A stretch of DNA of 14,790 nt, taken from the NCBI GenBank assembly GCA_900313845.1, contig OMTC01000007.1, positions 1 through 14,790 on the forward strand. The letters are read 5' to 3'. The stretch is from an uncultured Prevotellaceae bacterium. GTDB lineage: Bacteria; Bacteroidota; Bacteroidia; Bacteroidales; Bacteroidaceae. Under the pieces are notes generated by a model. It made no database searches, had not been told where the DNA came from, and was given only the letters and a program-made list of their open reading frames with translations. Below, piece after piece: positions 1 to 6,585 of this stretch. Both the position numbers and the translations under genes were made by a program. How positions within the stretch are numbered: the stretch's first letter is position 1; each line of letters opens with the position of its first letter.

Positions 1-1
1 C

Positions 2-89
2 TCAGTGTAATCAAGGGACTGCTTCAGTTCAAGCGAAGGACAGGTTCAGTACAATCATTGGATTGCGTCTGTACATTCGAAGCCATTCG
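2..89 (+). repeat. Degenerate 22-bp tandem repeat array, left end
   Basis: Four consecutive 22-bp units start at 2, 24, 46 and 68. Each starts TCAGT or TCTGT; the shared pattern is TCAGTnCAATC followed by a purine-rich AAGGA-like stretch and usually TGCK. Unit 4 is more diverged and ends at about 89. Because 22 is not a multiple of three, the reading frame rotates from unit to unit, so the array is unlikely to be coding. There are no unique spacers between units. The array probably continues left of the window. It matches, in inverted orientation, the array at 14615-14790. The periodicity is read directly from the sequence; the function is unknown. Confidence 0.8.
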
Positions 90-144
90 TGGCAATTTGT
101 TTACATTTTTATCTCGACAAGCATAATACCTCGAGATTTTTATC

Positions 145-152
145 TAAATTTG
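145..152 (+). promoter_or_regulatory. Bacteroidetes-type -7 box for the 174-1352 gene
   Basis: TAAATTTG fits the Bacteroidetes TAnnTTTG -7 consensus and would start transcription near 159, about 15 nt before the ATG at 174. No good TTTG -33 element sits at the usual distance. A 7-bp inverted repeat, ATCTCGA at 111-117 and TCGAGAT at 131-137, lies just upstream and could be a protein site. Confidence 0.45.
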
Positions 153-173
153 CGGTATCTTAAAGACTACAAT

Positions 174-1352
174 ATGAAGAAAACAGCCATCATCGCACTG
201 CTCATCCTTGTCACACTACCGTTGGCAGCACAAGACAGGCTCATCCGTGTGGACAGCGAATCCAAGGCATGGCGTAAAAAAAACTCTCAGGTAGCGATGA
301 ATGACCGCGAAAAGCTGAGGTTACTGATGCCACAGGGTGCGGCATTTGGTGTGGAGTGTGTGCCGTCGTTCTCGCCCGAATGGACGCTGACATACGACTC
401 CGTGGCTCATGCACTCGTTTACAAGATAGCTGAGAAAAGCATTTGGTATTCCACATATCATGCCTGGCATAAAAGTAAGAAGATAAGGAAGAATGTATCC
501 CGGTCGGTTCTGCGTAAGCGTCCAAAGAACTACGTGGCTCCTGACGTAAATACTTACTCTCTTCCCATAACCCCCACTCAGGTTCAGAATTTAAGGGAAC
601 TATGGACGACAGCTGTTGGCACAGCTGAAGATAGGGAGGTGCATATCTTGGATGGTACGAAGTGGGAATATTTCATCAATGGTCAGCTGGCAAAATCACA
701 TCGTGCAAAGAATGTGCTCGTGAAGTTTACCAACGAATTGGCAGAATCTGTCAGGATGGGTAACGTGAGCCGCAAAGATTCTCTTTTTGCAGCGTATCAG
801 ATAGTTATCAAGGGCCTGACTACCGCTCCTGAGCCAGAAGTCTTGGAACCTGGTACCGTGCGCAGACTCATTGTGGTGAATGGCACACCACTTGCCGATT
901 CCACTGGGTATGTAAGCGACTTGGGTGTGAATGAACGTGTCTATTTCAATCGACGACAGCAGACCATCCGCAGCATTTCTTTTCTCAGGGAAGAAGAGCC
1001 AAAACGGGCATACGCAGAGAAATATGGCGTGAAAGTCAAGGATATGATTGTGGAATACACGACAGAACCTGATACGCACTGTGATGCTTACGTCCGCAAG
1101 CATCCAGAACTGATGCAGAAGCTCCGCCACGTGGAGGGCTATGTTCTTGATGAGGAGGGCAAGCCATGGGCGGATGTTTGGGTTTGGGTAGAAGGTAAAT
1201 CAGATGGTACAGCCACAGACTCCACTGGGCATTTTGCTTTTTGGATATCCCCAACAGACGAAACCCTTGCTGCTAACAACGGGCTCAGCTACGTTAGCAA
1301 AATCAAGATTACTGACACCCCCATCACCATACGCATGAAAAGATTACGCTAA
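174..1352 (+). CDS. Secreted protein with plug-like segment and C-terminal carboxypeptidase-regulatory-like domain
   Basis: The 392-aa protein starts at ATG 174; an upstream TTG in the same frame (63) lies inside the 22-bp repeat array and is unlikely. A signal peptide is clear (MKKTAIIALLILVTLPLAAQ), so the mature protein is periplasmic or outer-membrane associated. Residues about 20-200 match nothing I recognise. Residues about 230-300 (RRLIVVNGTPL ... IRSISFLREEEPKRAYAEKYG ... MIVEYTT) resemble the end of a TonB-dependent receptor plug, where a name is declared and a residue cluster precedes Y-G and a terminal strand. Residues 320-392 (VEGYVLDEEGKPWADVWVWV ... DSTGHFAF) look like a CarboxypepD_reg beta-sandwich. 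In SusC-type receptors the order is the reverse, and no barrel follows here. The role is unknown; a binding or accessory function in surface nutrient uptake or signalling is only an inference. The next gene follows after 46 nt. Confidence 0.75.
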   Translation: MKKTAIIALLILVTLPLAAQDRLIRVDSESKAWRKKNSQVAMNDREKLRLLMPQGAAFGVECVPSFSPEWTLTYDSVAHALVYKIAEKSIWYSTYHAWHKSKKIRKNVSRSVLRKRPKNYVAPDVNTYSLPITPTQVQNLRELWTTAVGTAEDREVHILDGTKWEYFINGQLAKSHRAKNVLVKFTNELAESVRMGNVSRKDSLFAAYQIVIKGLTTAPEPEVLEPGTVRRLIVVNGTPLADSTGYVSDLGVNERVYFNRRQQTIRSISFLREEEPKRAYAEKYGVKVKDMIVEYTTEPDTHCDAYVRKHPELMQKLRHVEGYVLDEEGKPWADVWVWVEGKSDGTATDSTGHFAFWISPTDETLAANNGLSYVSKIKITDTPITIRMKRLR

Positions 1353-1398
1353 ATATGCTTTTTTGTTGGTTTAGTAACGAATAATAGGAGTAATCGAC

Positions 1399-1704
1399 AT
1401 GAACAAAGTAAGAATTACAGCTATACGCCAGACCGTCTATCCCGATTTGATGGAACGATATGAGAACCCTCTCGATGTGCCTTGCGAGGTGGTTGAGGGT
1501 CAGCAATGGATTTCAGTTGATGGCAAATGTCCCGAAGGAATGTGTCCGTCAGCGTGGCTATCCATGCAGGAATTTGTGGAGAAGTTGGCAAGAGGTGAAG
1601 GCAATTTCTTCGATGGTTGGATGAAGAACCCCATGAGTGCAATGATAAGTTGCAATGATGGCTTCCGTCCCTTCAGCTTCTATATTGAGGTCATCGAGGA
1701 GTGA
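1399..1704 (+). CDS. TIGR04076 family small protein
   Basis: This 101-aa protein starts at ATG 1399, with an AGGAG stretch at 1386-1390 at a plausible Shine-Dalgarno distance, which is unusual for this genome. It has the layout of the TIGR04076 family: an N-terminal strand, a first cysteine in VPCEVVEG (C29), a central K-CPEGMCPSAW segment (C44, C49, W53), a helical stretch ending in an ARGEG turn, and a final I-S-C-N-DGFRPFSFYIE block (C85, R90, P91). The family has no established function that I know of. The conserved cysteines suggest metal binding or redox activity, but that is inference. It has no signal peptide and is probably cytoplasmic. It is in the same direction as the preceding gene, 46 nt downstream, so co-transcription is possible. 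Confidence 0.8.
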   Translation: MNKVRITAIRQTVYPDLMERYENPLDVPCEVVEGQQWISVDGKCPEGMCPSAWLSMQEFVEKLARGEGNFFDGWMKNPMSAMISCNDGFRPFSFYIEVIEE

Positions 1705-1733
1705 ATTGCTTGCAAATGAGTGTTTAAGCATGC

Positions 1734-1768
1734 AAAAAAGGGTGCCTATCATCTCTGACAAGCACCCT
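1734..1768 (-). terminator. Rho-independent terminator, minus strand
   Basis: Read on the minus strand, AGGGTGC (1768-1762) pairs with GCACCCT (1745-1739) across a 16-nt loop, and the stem runs straight into a T-tract made by the six A residues at 1734-1739. On the plus strand no T-tract follows, so it works for minus-strand transcripts: the candidate small RNA starting near 1852, or the regulator mRNA from 3101-2007. Confidence 0.65.
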
Positions 1769-1852
1769 CACAAGAAAAATTAAGATTGTTTATATATTGA
1801 TGTGATTTGTTTTCTGTTTTTTCTGATGTGTCATCATTCACTTTTTGTTTGA
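1734..1852 (-). ncRNA. Candidate small RNA
   Basis: On the minus strand a TAACTTTG box (1865-1858) fits TAnnTTTG exactly, with a TTG at 1888-1886 about 20 nt upstream as a -33 element. Transcription would begin near 1852 and stop at the terminator ending near 1734, giving an RNA of about 118 nt without a plausible reading frame. Most of it is A-rich and apparently unstructured before the terminator hairpin. Alternatives are a decayed gene leader or simply the 3' end region of the regulator mRNA. Confidence 0.35.
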
Positions 1853-1857
1853 CGCTG

Positions 1858-1888
1858 CAAAGTTATGGGGTTTTGTGGGGAGCAGCAA
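1858..1888 (-). promoter_or_regulatory. Minus-strand promoter facing the 1734-1852 transcript
   Basis: The -7 box TAACTTTG occupies 1865-1858 and a TTG -33 element 1888-1886, with a 20-nt spacer. No open reading frame of quality follows before the terminator at 1768-1734. An 8-bp perfect stem, CCTTTGTC at 1907-1914 with GACAAAGG at 1921-1928, lies just upstream. Confidence 0.4.
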
Positions 1889-2006
1889 GAGATATGAATG
1901 TTTTTACCTTTGTCTGTTGCGACAAAGGGCAAAAATTGCGGCAAAAGTGGGGAGAGGCGTGAAAATGTGTCGTATTTAGTGCTTTTTGGGGACTCGTAGT
2001 AGCCAG

Positions 2007-3101
2007 CTATCGCTCTACGAACTCGGAAGGCGTCATTCCTGTTTGCAAGCGAAATACTTTTTGGAAATAGGTGCGGGAAGAGAAGCCGCATTGAGTAGCG
2101 ATGGCATCGTTCGACCAGTCGGGATGCTCTTTCATCACGCGCTTGGCTTCCTCTATTCGCAGATGGGTCAACCAAGGATTGAAAAGTTCCCATTCGGTTG
2201 TTTTTAGCCAAGCTGCCAATTGGTAACGCGGTATGTGCATCTCTGCAACGACGGTCTGCATGGTGATGCCACTCTTCAAATAGCCTCCCGATGCCACCCA
2301 ACGGTCAACGATGGCGGTCATACGCTGAATGTCATCGACCGACATGTCGTTCTTCTCATCCATCTTGACTTTCACGGCATTCGTCTCAGCCTCGTTCACT
2401 TTTTTTGAGTCGTTGCTCACAACGTAGCAAACGAAACAGAACACCAAATAGTAGATGAGATAGAGAATAAGCAGGGCAAAGGCTATCAGAAAGAAGCCGT
2501 GGAAAAAGATGATAATCGGTACGCCATAGACTATCAGTGACAACATCTGTACACTTCGTTCCATCCAGTATAACATGTCGCCGGTTTCATAGTCGTAGAA
2601 GTTGCTCAATGCACGACGCAGTCTTCGATTACCAAGTATGTTTGTAGTCGTATAGTATGCGTTCATGGCGAAATACACAACTGCGGAGGCTAATTCTGCA
2701 TAGCGTATCTGAATGGTATTGTTCCATGAAGGTTGGATGTTTATGATGGCTGCAATCACCAAGAGTGACGATGTCAGGATCCATGACAGCAGTCCAGGCA
2801 AAAACAAATCCCAGCCAATTCGTCCCTGTCGTTGGAGCCAAAGAATGGACAGACTAAAAAGCCACGAAGATGGGATAAAAAAGAGAAGGTTCACCAAGAC
2901 TCCCTGAGTGACACCCATCTGGCGGAAGTGAAAAAAGTATTGAAGGAAGAACTGCACAGTCAGCAATGCTGTGCCACCAGCCATTAGCCAACGCGAATAG
3001 CTGATCACAACATTCTTTGTTGCTTGTTTAGGTAGCAAAAATACCAATGTCAGCGTTAGTATTGACATCAATACTGTGGCTGCAAATTGCGTTTCTTCCA
3101 T
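2007..3101 (-). CDS. Membrane-anchored AraC-family transcriptional regulator
   Basis: The 364-aa protein starts at the ATG read from 3101 (MEETQFAATVLMS). A TTG start at 3152 would overlap the -33 element, so I reject it. The N-terminal half has about seven hydrophobic segments, ending in a long IIIFFHGFFLIAFALLILY stretch. A charged linker follows, then a C-terminal AraC/HTH_18 domain (about residues 279-364) with two helix-turn-helices: ITMQTVVAEMHIPRYQL and DAIATQCGFSSRTYFQKVF, closing with the family's TGMTPSEF. Such seven-helix AraC fusions are common in Prevotella and Bacteroides and are thought to sense a signal at the membrane and act on nearby genes; the signal here is unknown. The gene is divergent from the LRR gene at 3434, and paired sequence motifs in the spacer suggest it controls that gene and itself. 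Confidence 0.88.
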   Translation of the reverse strand: MEETQFAATVLMSILTLTLVFLLPKQATKNVVISYSRWLMAGGTALLTVQFFLQYFFHFRQMGVTQGVLVNLLFFIPSSWLFSLSILWLQRQGRIGWDLFLPGLLSWILTSSLLVIAAIINIQPSWNNTIQIRYAELASAVVYFAMNAYYTTTNILGNRRLRRALSNFYDYETGDMLYWMERSVQMLSLIVYGVPIIIFFHGFFLIAFALLILYLIYYLVFCFVCYVVSNDSKKVNEAETNAVKVKMDEKNDMSVDDIQRMTAIVDRWVASGGYLKSGITMQTVVAEMHIPRYQLAAWLKTTEWELFNPWLTHLRIEEAKRVMKEHPDWSNDAIATQCGFSSRTYFQKVFRLQTGMTPSEFVER

Positions 3102-3120
3102 TTGTGTGACCTTTGTGGGG

Positions 3121-3153
3121 GTAAAGGTACAAACTACCGATGAATTGGGCAAA
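3121..3153 (-). promoter_or_regulatory. Promoter of the membrane AraC regulator
   Basis: On the minus strand TTTG (3153-3150) and TACCTTTAC (3129-3121, one mismatch to TAnnTTTG) are separated by about 20 nt. Transcription would begin near 3114, about 13 nt before the ATG at 3101. This placement is what decides the start codon. Confidence 0.45.
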
Positions 3154-3164
3154 AATTCACTGAG

Positions 3165-3241
3165 AAAAGTGTGAAAATTCTTAGAAATTTCACATGCTCT
3201 TGTTATTTTTTAAACACTATTCCTTATTTTTTCACACTTTT
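3165..3241. promoter_or_regulatory. Paired 13-bp inverted repeat, candidate operator
   Basis: AAAAGTGTGAAAA at 3165-3177 and its exact reverse complement TTTTCACACTTTT at 3229-3241 are 64 bp apart centre to centre, about six helical turns. The first lies just upstream of the regulator's -33 element. The second covers the -33 region of the LRR promoter. The position between divergent genes fits an operator bound by the regulator, but this is inference. Confidence 0.5.
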
Positions 3242-3257
3242 TCTACCGTATTCAGTG

Positions 3258-3265
3258 TAATTTTG
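3258..3265 (+). promoter_or_regulatory. -7 box for the LRR gene
   Basis: TAATTTTG fits TAnnTTTG. Transcription would start near 3272, leaving a 5' leader of about 160 nt before the ATG at 3434. The leader is very AT-rich and I see no recognisable riboswitch in it. A closer, unrecognised promoter cannot be excluded. Confidence 0.4.
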
Positions 3266-3433
3266 CAACAAAATCATTTCTATTTGTTACAAATTCACAA
3301 AAAACTACGCACAACACATTATTTATAATTTATAGTAATGAAATAGCAGATTTATGTTGTTGTGAAGTCAAAATTCGATAAGTATTAAAAACTAATCATA
3401 GATTTTTTTAACCAATTTTATTGAGATACAATT

Positions 3434-5287
3434 ATGAAGAAAAAAAACTTATTTTTAATTGCTTTATTGTGTGCTTATAGCACATTGGCAAGTGCATACA
3501 CTGTTACTGATAATGGTGATGGTAGTGTGACAATTGATGGTGGACAGTGGGTAAATACTACTGTTACAGATAATCATGGAGATACTCATACAGAGGTTAG
3601 CGGTGCTCCAGGAGCTGGACTTCCTAATGATTTTACTACTGCTGAAGCGACTTTAATCACTGGCGCTACGAAGTTGATATTCAAAGGCTACATTGATAAT
3701 ATGTTGGCATTCCAACATGATTATGCAGCCACCTCTGTAGATATGAGTGAGGCTCACTTTAAGCAGGATTTGAGTAGTGTTGAGGAAGTTACTTATAATA
3801 AATATGATCCTGTAACTAAAACAACCTCTTCGGTAACAAAAATATACATGAAGAATGTTATGGCATTCTACTATTTTGATGAACTGACAGAGGCAAAACT
3901 ATCGAAATATGTAGAAAGTATTTGCTTTAAAACCATTGATGATAATTCGGATCTGACTACTACTTTTGAAATACCAGAAAGTGTTAAATACATTGCTACG
4001 CAAGCTATTATTAACACACCTATTAAAAGTATAGTAATCCCAGATAATGTTGAATTTATTAATACACAAGCATTCCAAAACGCAGCCATTAAAGCACTGA
4101 TTGATGTGACAGTTGAGGGATGTACTGCTGCTGCAAATGGTGCTTTCGACAAGATGGCTACGGTAGGTCAGACGGATGCTGATTATGCAGCATACGCTAC
4201 TTTACATTTCCCAGAAGAAATGGATGACTATTTTGTGAACAAAAATCACACTTTGAGTCAAGCTACTTCTCTGAATAAGGGAAAGTTTCAGGCTTGGCTA
4301 GACCGACATCATTCAGTTGCTGGTAATGGATGGCAAGAATTCATCAACTCTGGTTCTGGCACTCCAATAATACCAACCTCTTCAGTTGTCCTTCGTACTT
4401 ACAGTGACAAGAAAGCTCATATAGTGCCACTGAATTTCCGTGCTTATTTGGTAAATGAAATTACAGAAACGGATGGTAAGTACTATCTTCATTTGCAGGA
4501 AGTTTTCGCCATACCTAAAAATACAGGAGTCATTTTGTATGGATATGTTGAGCCAGATGCTAATAACAGGTTGAGTTATACATTGCCAGATTTAACAGGC
4601 GGTGGATGGGATTCCACAGATCCGAATGAAGAAATTAAGCCTTATACTAGAAATACGGGTTTAATTAATGATGAAGAAGGTACTCCAGTGAATTGTAGGA
4701 ACTTTTTGGAACCAAGTACAACTACAGTCCATGAGAATGGTGTTACTGTAAACGGTCCATACGATACAAATGATGCTAAGACTAAAGTCATTGAACGTAA
4801 TTTCATTATGGGTAATTTTTGGGATACTACATTGAACTCTGGTGATAATCAAATAGCAGCAGAAGATCGTGATAGTAAAGATTATGTGGGCTTCTTTAGA
4901 GTGCTGACAGGGGGTACACTTGGTGCTAATAAAGCTTATTTGAAATTGCCAAGTCCAGATAATACGACTTATTCAGCATCAACGGGTGAAGTCCTTTTTA
5001 ATAATCCTACAGGCATGGAAGTGATTGTTACTAATAATGGTAGATTCAGAAATACTTATTGGCATAATCCTGTATCTAGTGGCAACTGGGGACAGCGTCC
5101 AAGCACTTTGCCAACTTTGGTGAAGTCAATCGGTGAGCCTGGTGAGGAAGAATACTTCTTGAGCGTGAACTCCTTGGAGAACATCATGGAGGATAATGGA
5201 GCCATTTATACGCTTCAGGGTGTGAAAGTTACAAACCCTCAGAAGGGCATTTATATCAAGAATGGTAAGAAATTTATTATTAAATGA
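3434..5287 (+). CDS. BspA-like leucine-rich repeat surface protein
   Basis: The 617-aa protein opens with a signal peptide (MKKKNLFLIALLCAYSTLASA). Residues about 178-250 have the LRR_5 (BspA) signature, with alternating EIPESVKYIATQAIINTPI and IVIPDNVEFINTQAFQN segments; the first 170 residues include a weaker, related pattern. The middle (about 290-570) is a beta-rich region of no family I recognise, with much Asn, Thr and Asp. The last 27 residues (IYTLQGVKV ... GIYIKNGKKFIIK) are the short C-terminal tail common to secreted Prevotella proteins and resemble a type IX sorting or anchoring signal. BspA relatives are surface adhesins, so binding to host or other cells is likely but inferred. 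The gene is visibly more AT-rich than the housekeeping genes downstream. Its stop codon overlaps an ATG (ATGA at 5284), but the next peptide probably starts at 5314. The divergent membrane AraC gene is its likely regulator. Confidence 0.85.
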   Translation: MKKKNLFLIALLCAYSTLASAYTVTDNGDGSVTIDGGQWVNTTVTDNHGDTHTEVSGAPGAGLPNDFTTAEATLITGATKLIFKGYIDNMLAFQHDYAATSVDMSEAHFKQDLSSVEEVTYNKYDPVTKTTSSVTKIYMKNVMAFYYFDELTEAKLSKYVESICFKTIDDNSDLTTTFEIPESVKYIATQAIINTPIKSIVIPDNVEFINTQAFQNAAIKALIDVTVEGCTAAANGAFDKMATVGQTDADYAAYATLHFPEEMDDYFVNKNHTLSQATSLNKGKFQAWLDRHHSVAGNGWQEFINSGSGTPIIPTSSVVLRTYSDKKAHIVPLNFRAYLVNEITETDGKYYLHLQEVFAIPKNTGVILYGYVEPDANNRLSYTLPDLTGGGWDSTDPNEEIKPYTRNTGLINDEEGTPVNCRNFLEPSTTTVHENGVTVNGPYDTNDAKTKVIERNFIMGNFWDTTLNSGDNQIAAEDRDSKDYVGFFRVLTGGTLGANKAYLKLPSPDNTTYSASTGEVLFNNPTGMEVIVTNNGRFRNTYWHNPVSSGNWGQRPSTLPTLVKSIGEPGEEEYFLSVNSLENIMEDNGAIYTLQGVKVTNPQKGIYIKNGKKFIIK

Positions 5288-5313
5288 TTCTCTCATTCAA
5301 AAATAGAATAATT

Positions 5314-5499
5314 ATGGAAAAGAAATATATCAAGCCAGAAATCACAGTAGCAGTATGCTATATGATGTATAAGATTCAAGACCCATCTGTTGGTGTATTG
5401 GGATTAGGTTCAGCAAGGGCTAAGGATCGTAACTCCTACGATGAAAATGAAAACAAGTATGAAGAAAAATATGGTGAAATCCAAAATACAATTTGGTAA
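5314..5499 (+). CDS. Small Bacteroidales peptide with KYIKPEI leader
   Basis: I place the start at ATG 5314 (MEKKYIKPEITVAVCYMMY), giving 61 aa; an earlier in-frame ATG at 5284 overlaps the LRR stop and adds ten unconvincing residues. The N-terminus has the M-(K/E)KKYIKPEIxV pattern seen in many tiny Prevotella and Bacteroides proteins. A short hydrophobic stretch and a small Gly/Ser segment (VGVLGLGSARA) follow, then a very charged tail rich in Asn, Glu and Tyr that ends in IW. No enzyme or transporter gene for peptide maturation is nearby. The function is unknown. It probably shares the LRR mRNA and ends just before the terminator at 5532. A secreted or surface peptide is my inference. Confidence 0.65.
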   Translation: MEKKYIKPEITVAVCYMMYKIQDPSVGVLGLGSARAKDRNSYDENENKYEEKYGEIQNTIW

Positions 5500-5531
5500 T
5501 TTTAAATAAGTTTTTTCATTCTCTTTGTTTG

Positions 5532-5570
5532 GAGGTCGTGCTTTCGAGTGCGACCTCTTTTTCTTTTTAT
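5532..5570 (+). terminator. Strong rho-independent terminator with UUCG tetraloop
   Basis: GAGGTCG (5532-5538) pairs with CGACCTC (5551-5557). Two wobble pairs and a C-G and U-A pair extend the stem to a TTCG tetraloop at 5543-5546. It is followed by a T-rich tract to about 5568. It lies 32 nt after the small peptide gene and closes the LRR transcript. Confidence 0.88.
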
Positions 5571-5625
5571 GGGGGAATAAAGAACTAATTTTGTGGTTTT
5601 ATGCTGATTATTTCGATTTTTTGAC

Positions 5626-5633
5626 GATATTTG
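5626..5633 (+). promoter_or_regulatory. Possible -7 box of the sirtuin gene
   Basis: GATATTTG differs from TAnnTTTG only in the first base. Transcription would start near 5640, about 38 nt before the ATG at 5678. No clear -33 element is visible, so this is weak. Confidence 0.25.
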
Positions 5634-5677
5634 CACAGATGAACATGGTTTCAAACAAATATAAATCTTAAATCAGT

Positions 5678-6382
5678 ATGAAGAAATTAGTGTTTTTGAC
5701 GGGTGCTGGTATGTCGGCAGAGAGTGGTTTTGCCACGTTCCGCGATTCGGGCGGACTGTGGGAACAGTATGATGTGCAGAAAGTGGCGAGCATCGAGGGG
5801 TATTGGCAAGACCCTGCATTAGTGATTCAGTTTTATAATGAGCGTAGGCATCAGTTGCTGACAGCTCAGCCGAACGAGGGGCATCGACTGGTGGCAAGTC
5901 TGGAGGACAAGTACGATGTGACGGTGGTGACCCAGAACGTGGAGGACTTGCATGAGCGTGCAGGAAGCAAGAAGGTGATTCACTTGCATGGTGAACTGAT
6001 GAAGGCTACTTCAACTGACAATCCGAACGACCCCGACCAGATTGTGACGCTGACTCCCGAGAATATCGATATCAAGATGGGGCAGAAGGCGAAGGACGGT
6101 TCACAGTTGCGTCCTTTCATCGTGTGGTTTGGTGAGGCAGTTCCAATGATTGAGCCTGCTATTGACGAAGTGTCGGAAGCAGACATCTTGGTGGTGATTG
6201 GCACTTCGCTGAATGTGTATCCCGCAGCAGGTCTTCTTCGCTATGCCAAGCGAAACTGCAAGATGTATTTGATTGACCCGAAGCCTATCAATGTGCCAAT
6301 GGACCTGAATATCCACGTGATTGCCAAAGGTGCTTCTGCAGGCATGAAGGAGCTGATTGAAATGCTGAAGAAGGAGGAATGA
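5678..6382 (+). CDS. cobB: Class III sirtuin (NAD-dependent protein deacylase), zinc-site-less
   Basis: The 234-aa protein has the Sir2 NAD-binding motifs: GAGMSAESG (9-17), TFRDSGGLW (20-28), TQNVEDLH (85-92), the catalytic histidine in HLHG (H104) and GTSLNVYPAAG (175-185). Y53 and R56 in YNERR are the class III pair that reads the carboxyl group of succinyl- or malonyl-lysine, so desuccinylase activity is likely. The usual four zinc cysteines between residues 105 and 145 are absent: the segment has no cysteine, and C194 is the only one in the protein. It would remove acyl groups from lysines in the cytoplasm, using NAD+. The gene follows a strong terminator and is followed by the hairpin repeats at 6394, so it is probably transcribed alone. 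The length is normal for the family. Confidence 0.93.
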   Translation: MKKLVFLTGAGMSAESGFATFRDSGGLWEQYDVQKVASIEGYWQDPALVIQFYNERRHQLLTAQPNEGHRLVASLEDKYDVTVVTQNVEDLHERAGSKKVIHLHGELMKATSTDNPNDPDQIVTLTPENIDIKMGQKAKDGSQLRPFIVWFGEAVPMIEPAIDEVSEADILVVIGTSLNVYPAAGLLRYAKRNCKMYLIDPKPINVPMDLNIHVIAKGASAGMKELIEMLKKEE

Positions 6383-6393
6383 GGGATGGGGAT

Positions 6394-6585
6394 GGCTTCG
6401 GCGAAACCGAAGCTTACTGAGAAACGATGCAGGGAGGAGGGATGGCTTTGGCAAAACCAAAGCTTACTGAGAAACGAAGGAAGGGAAGAGGATTGGCTTC
6501 GGCGAAACCGAAGCTTACTGAGAAACGAAAGAAGGGGGCTTTGGCAAAACTGAGGCTTAGTGATGATGGAGAGTGAGGAATGGGG
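6394..6585 (+). repeat. Tandem hairpin repeat cluster A (four units)
   Basis: The cluster begins 12 nt after the sirtuin stop. Four units of about 42-51 bp contain a 7-bp stem around a 5-nt loop, then TTACTGAGAAACGA: GCTTCGG/CCGAAGC (6395-6401, 6407-6413), GCTTTGG/CCAAAGC (6445-6451, 6457-6463), GCTTCGG/CCGAAGC (6496-6502, 6508-6514) and a diverged unit at 6538-6556 that still pairs using wobbles. Paired bases change together, so the stem is probably kept by selection. No T-tract follows any stem. The same family appears at 11959. It could be a REP-like element or an RNA 3'-end stabiliser. Confidence 0.8.

Noticed and set aside
1558..1761. 67-codon minus-strand frame starting inside the terminator hairpin
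   Set aside because: It begins with TTG within the predicted terminator and overlaps TIGR04076 antisense; no similarity seen.
1907..1928. 8-bp perfect stem CCTTTGTC/GACAAAGG as terminator
   Set aside because: There is no T-tract on either strand; it may be a structural or binding site but is not a terminator.
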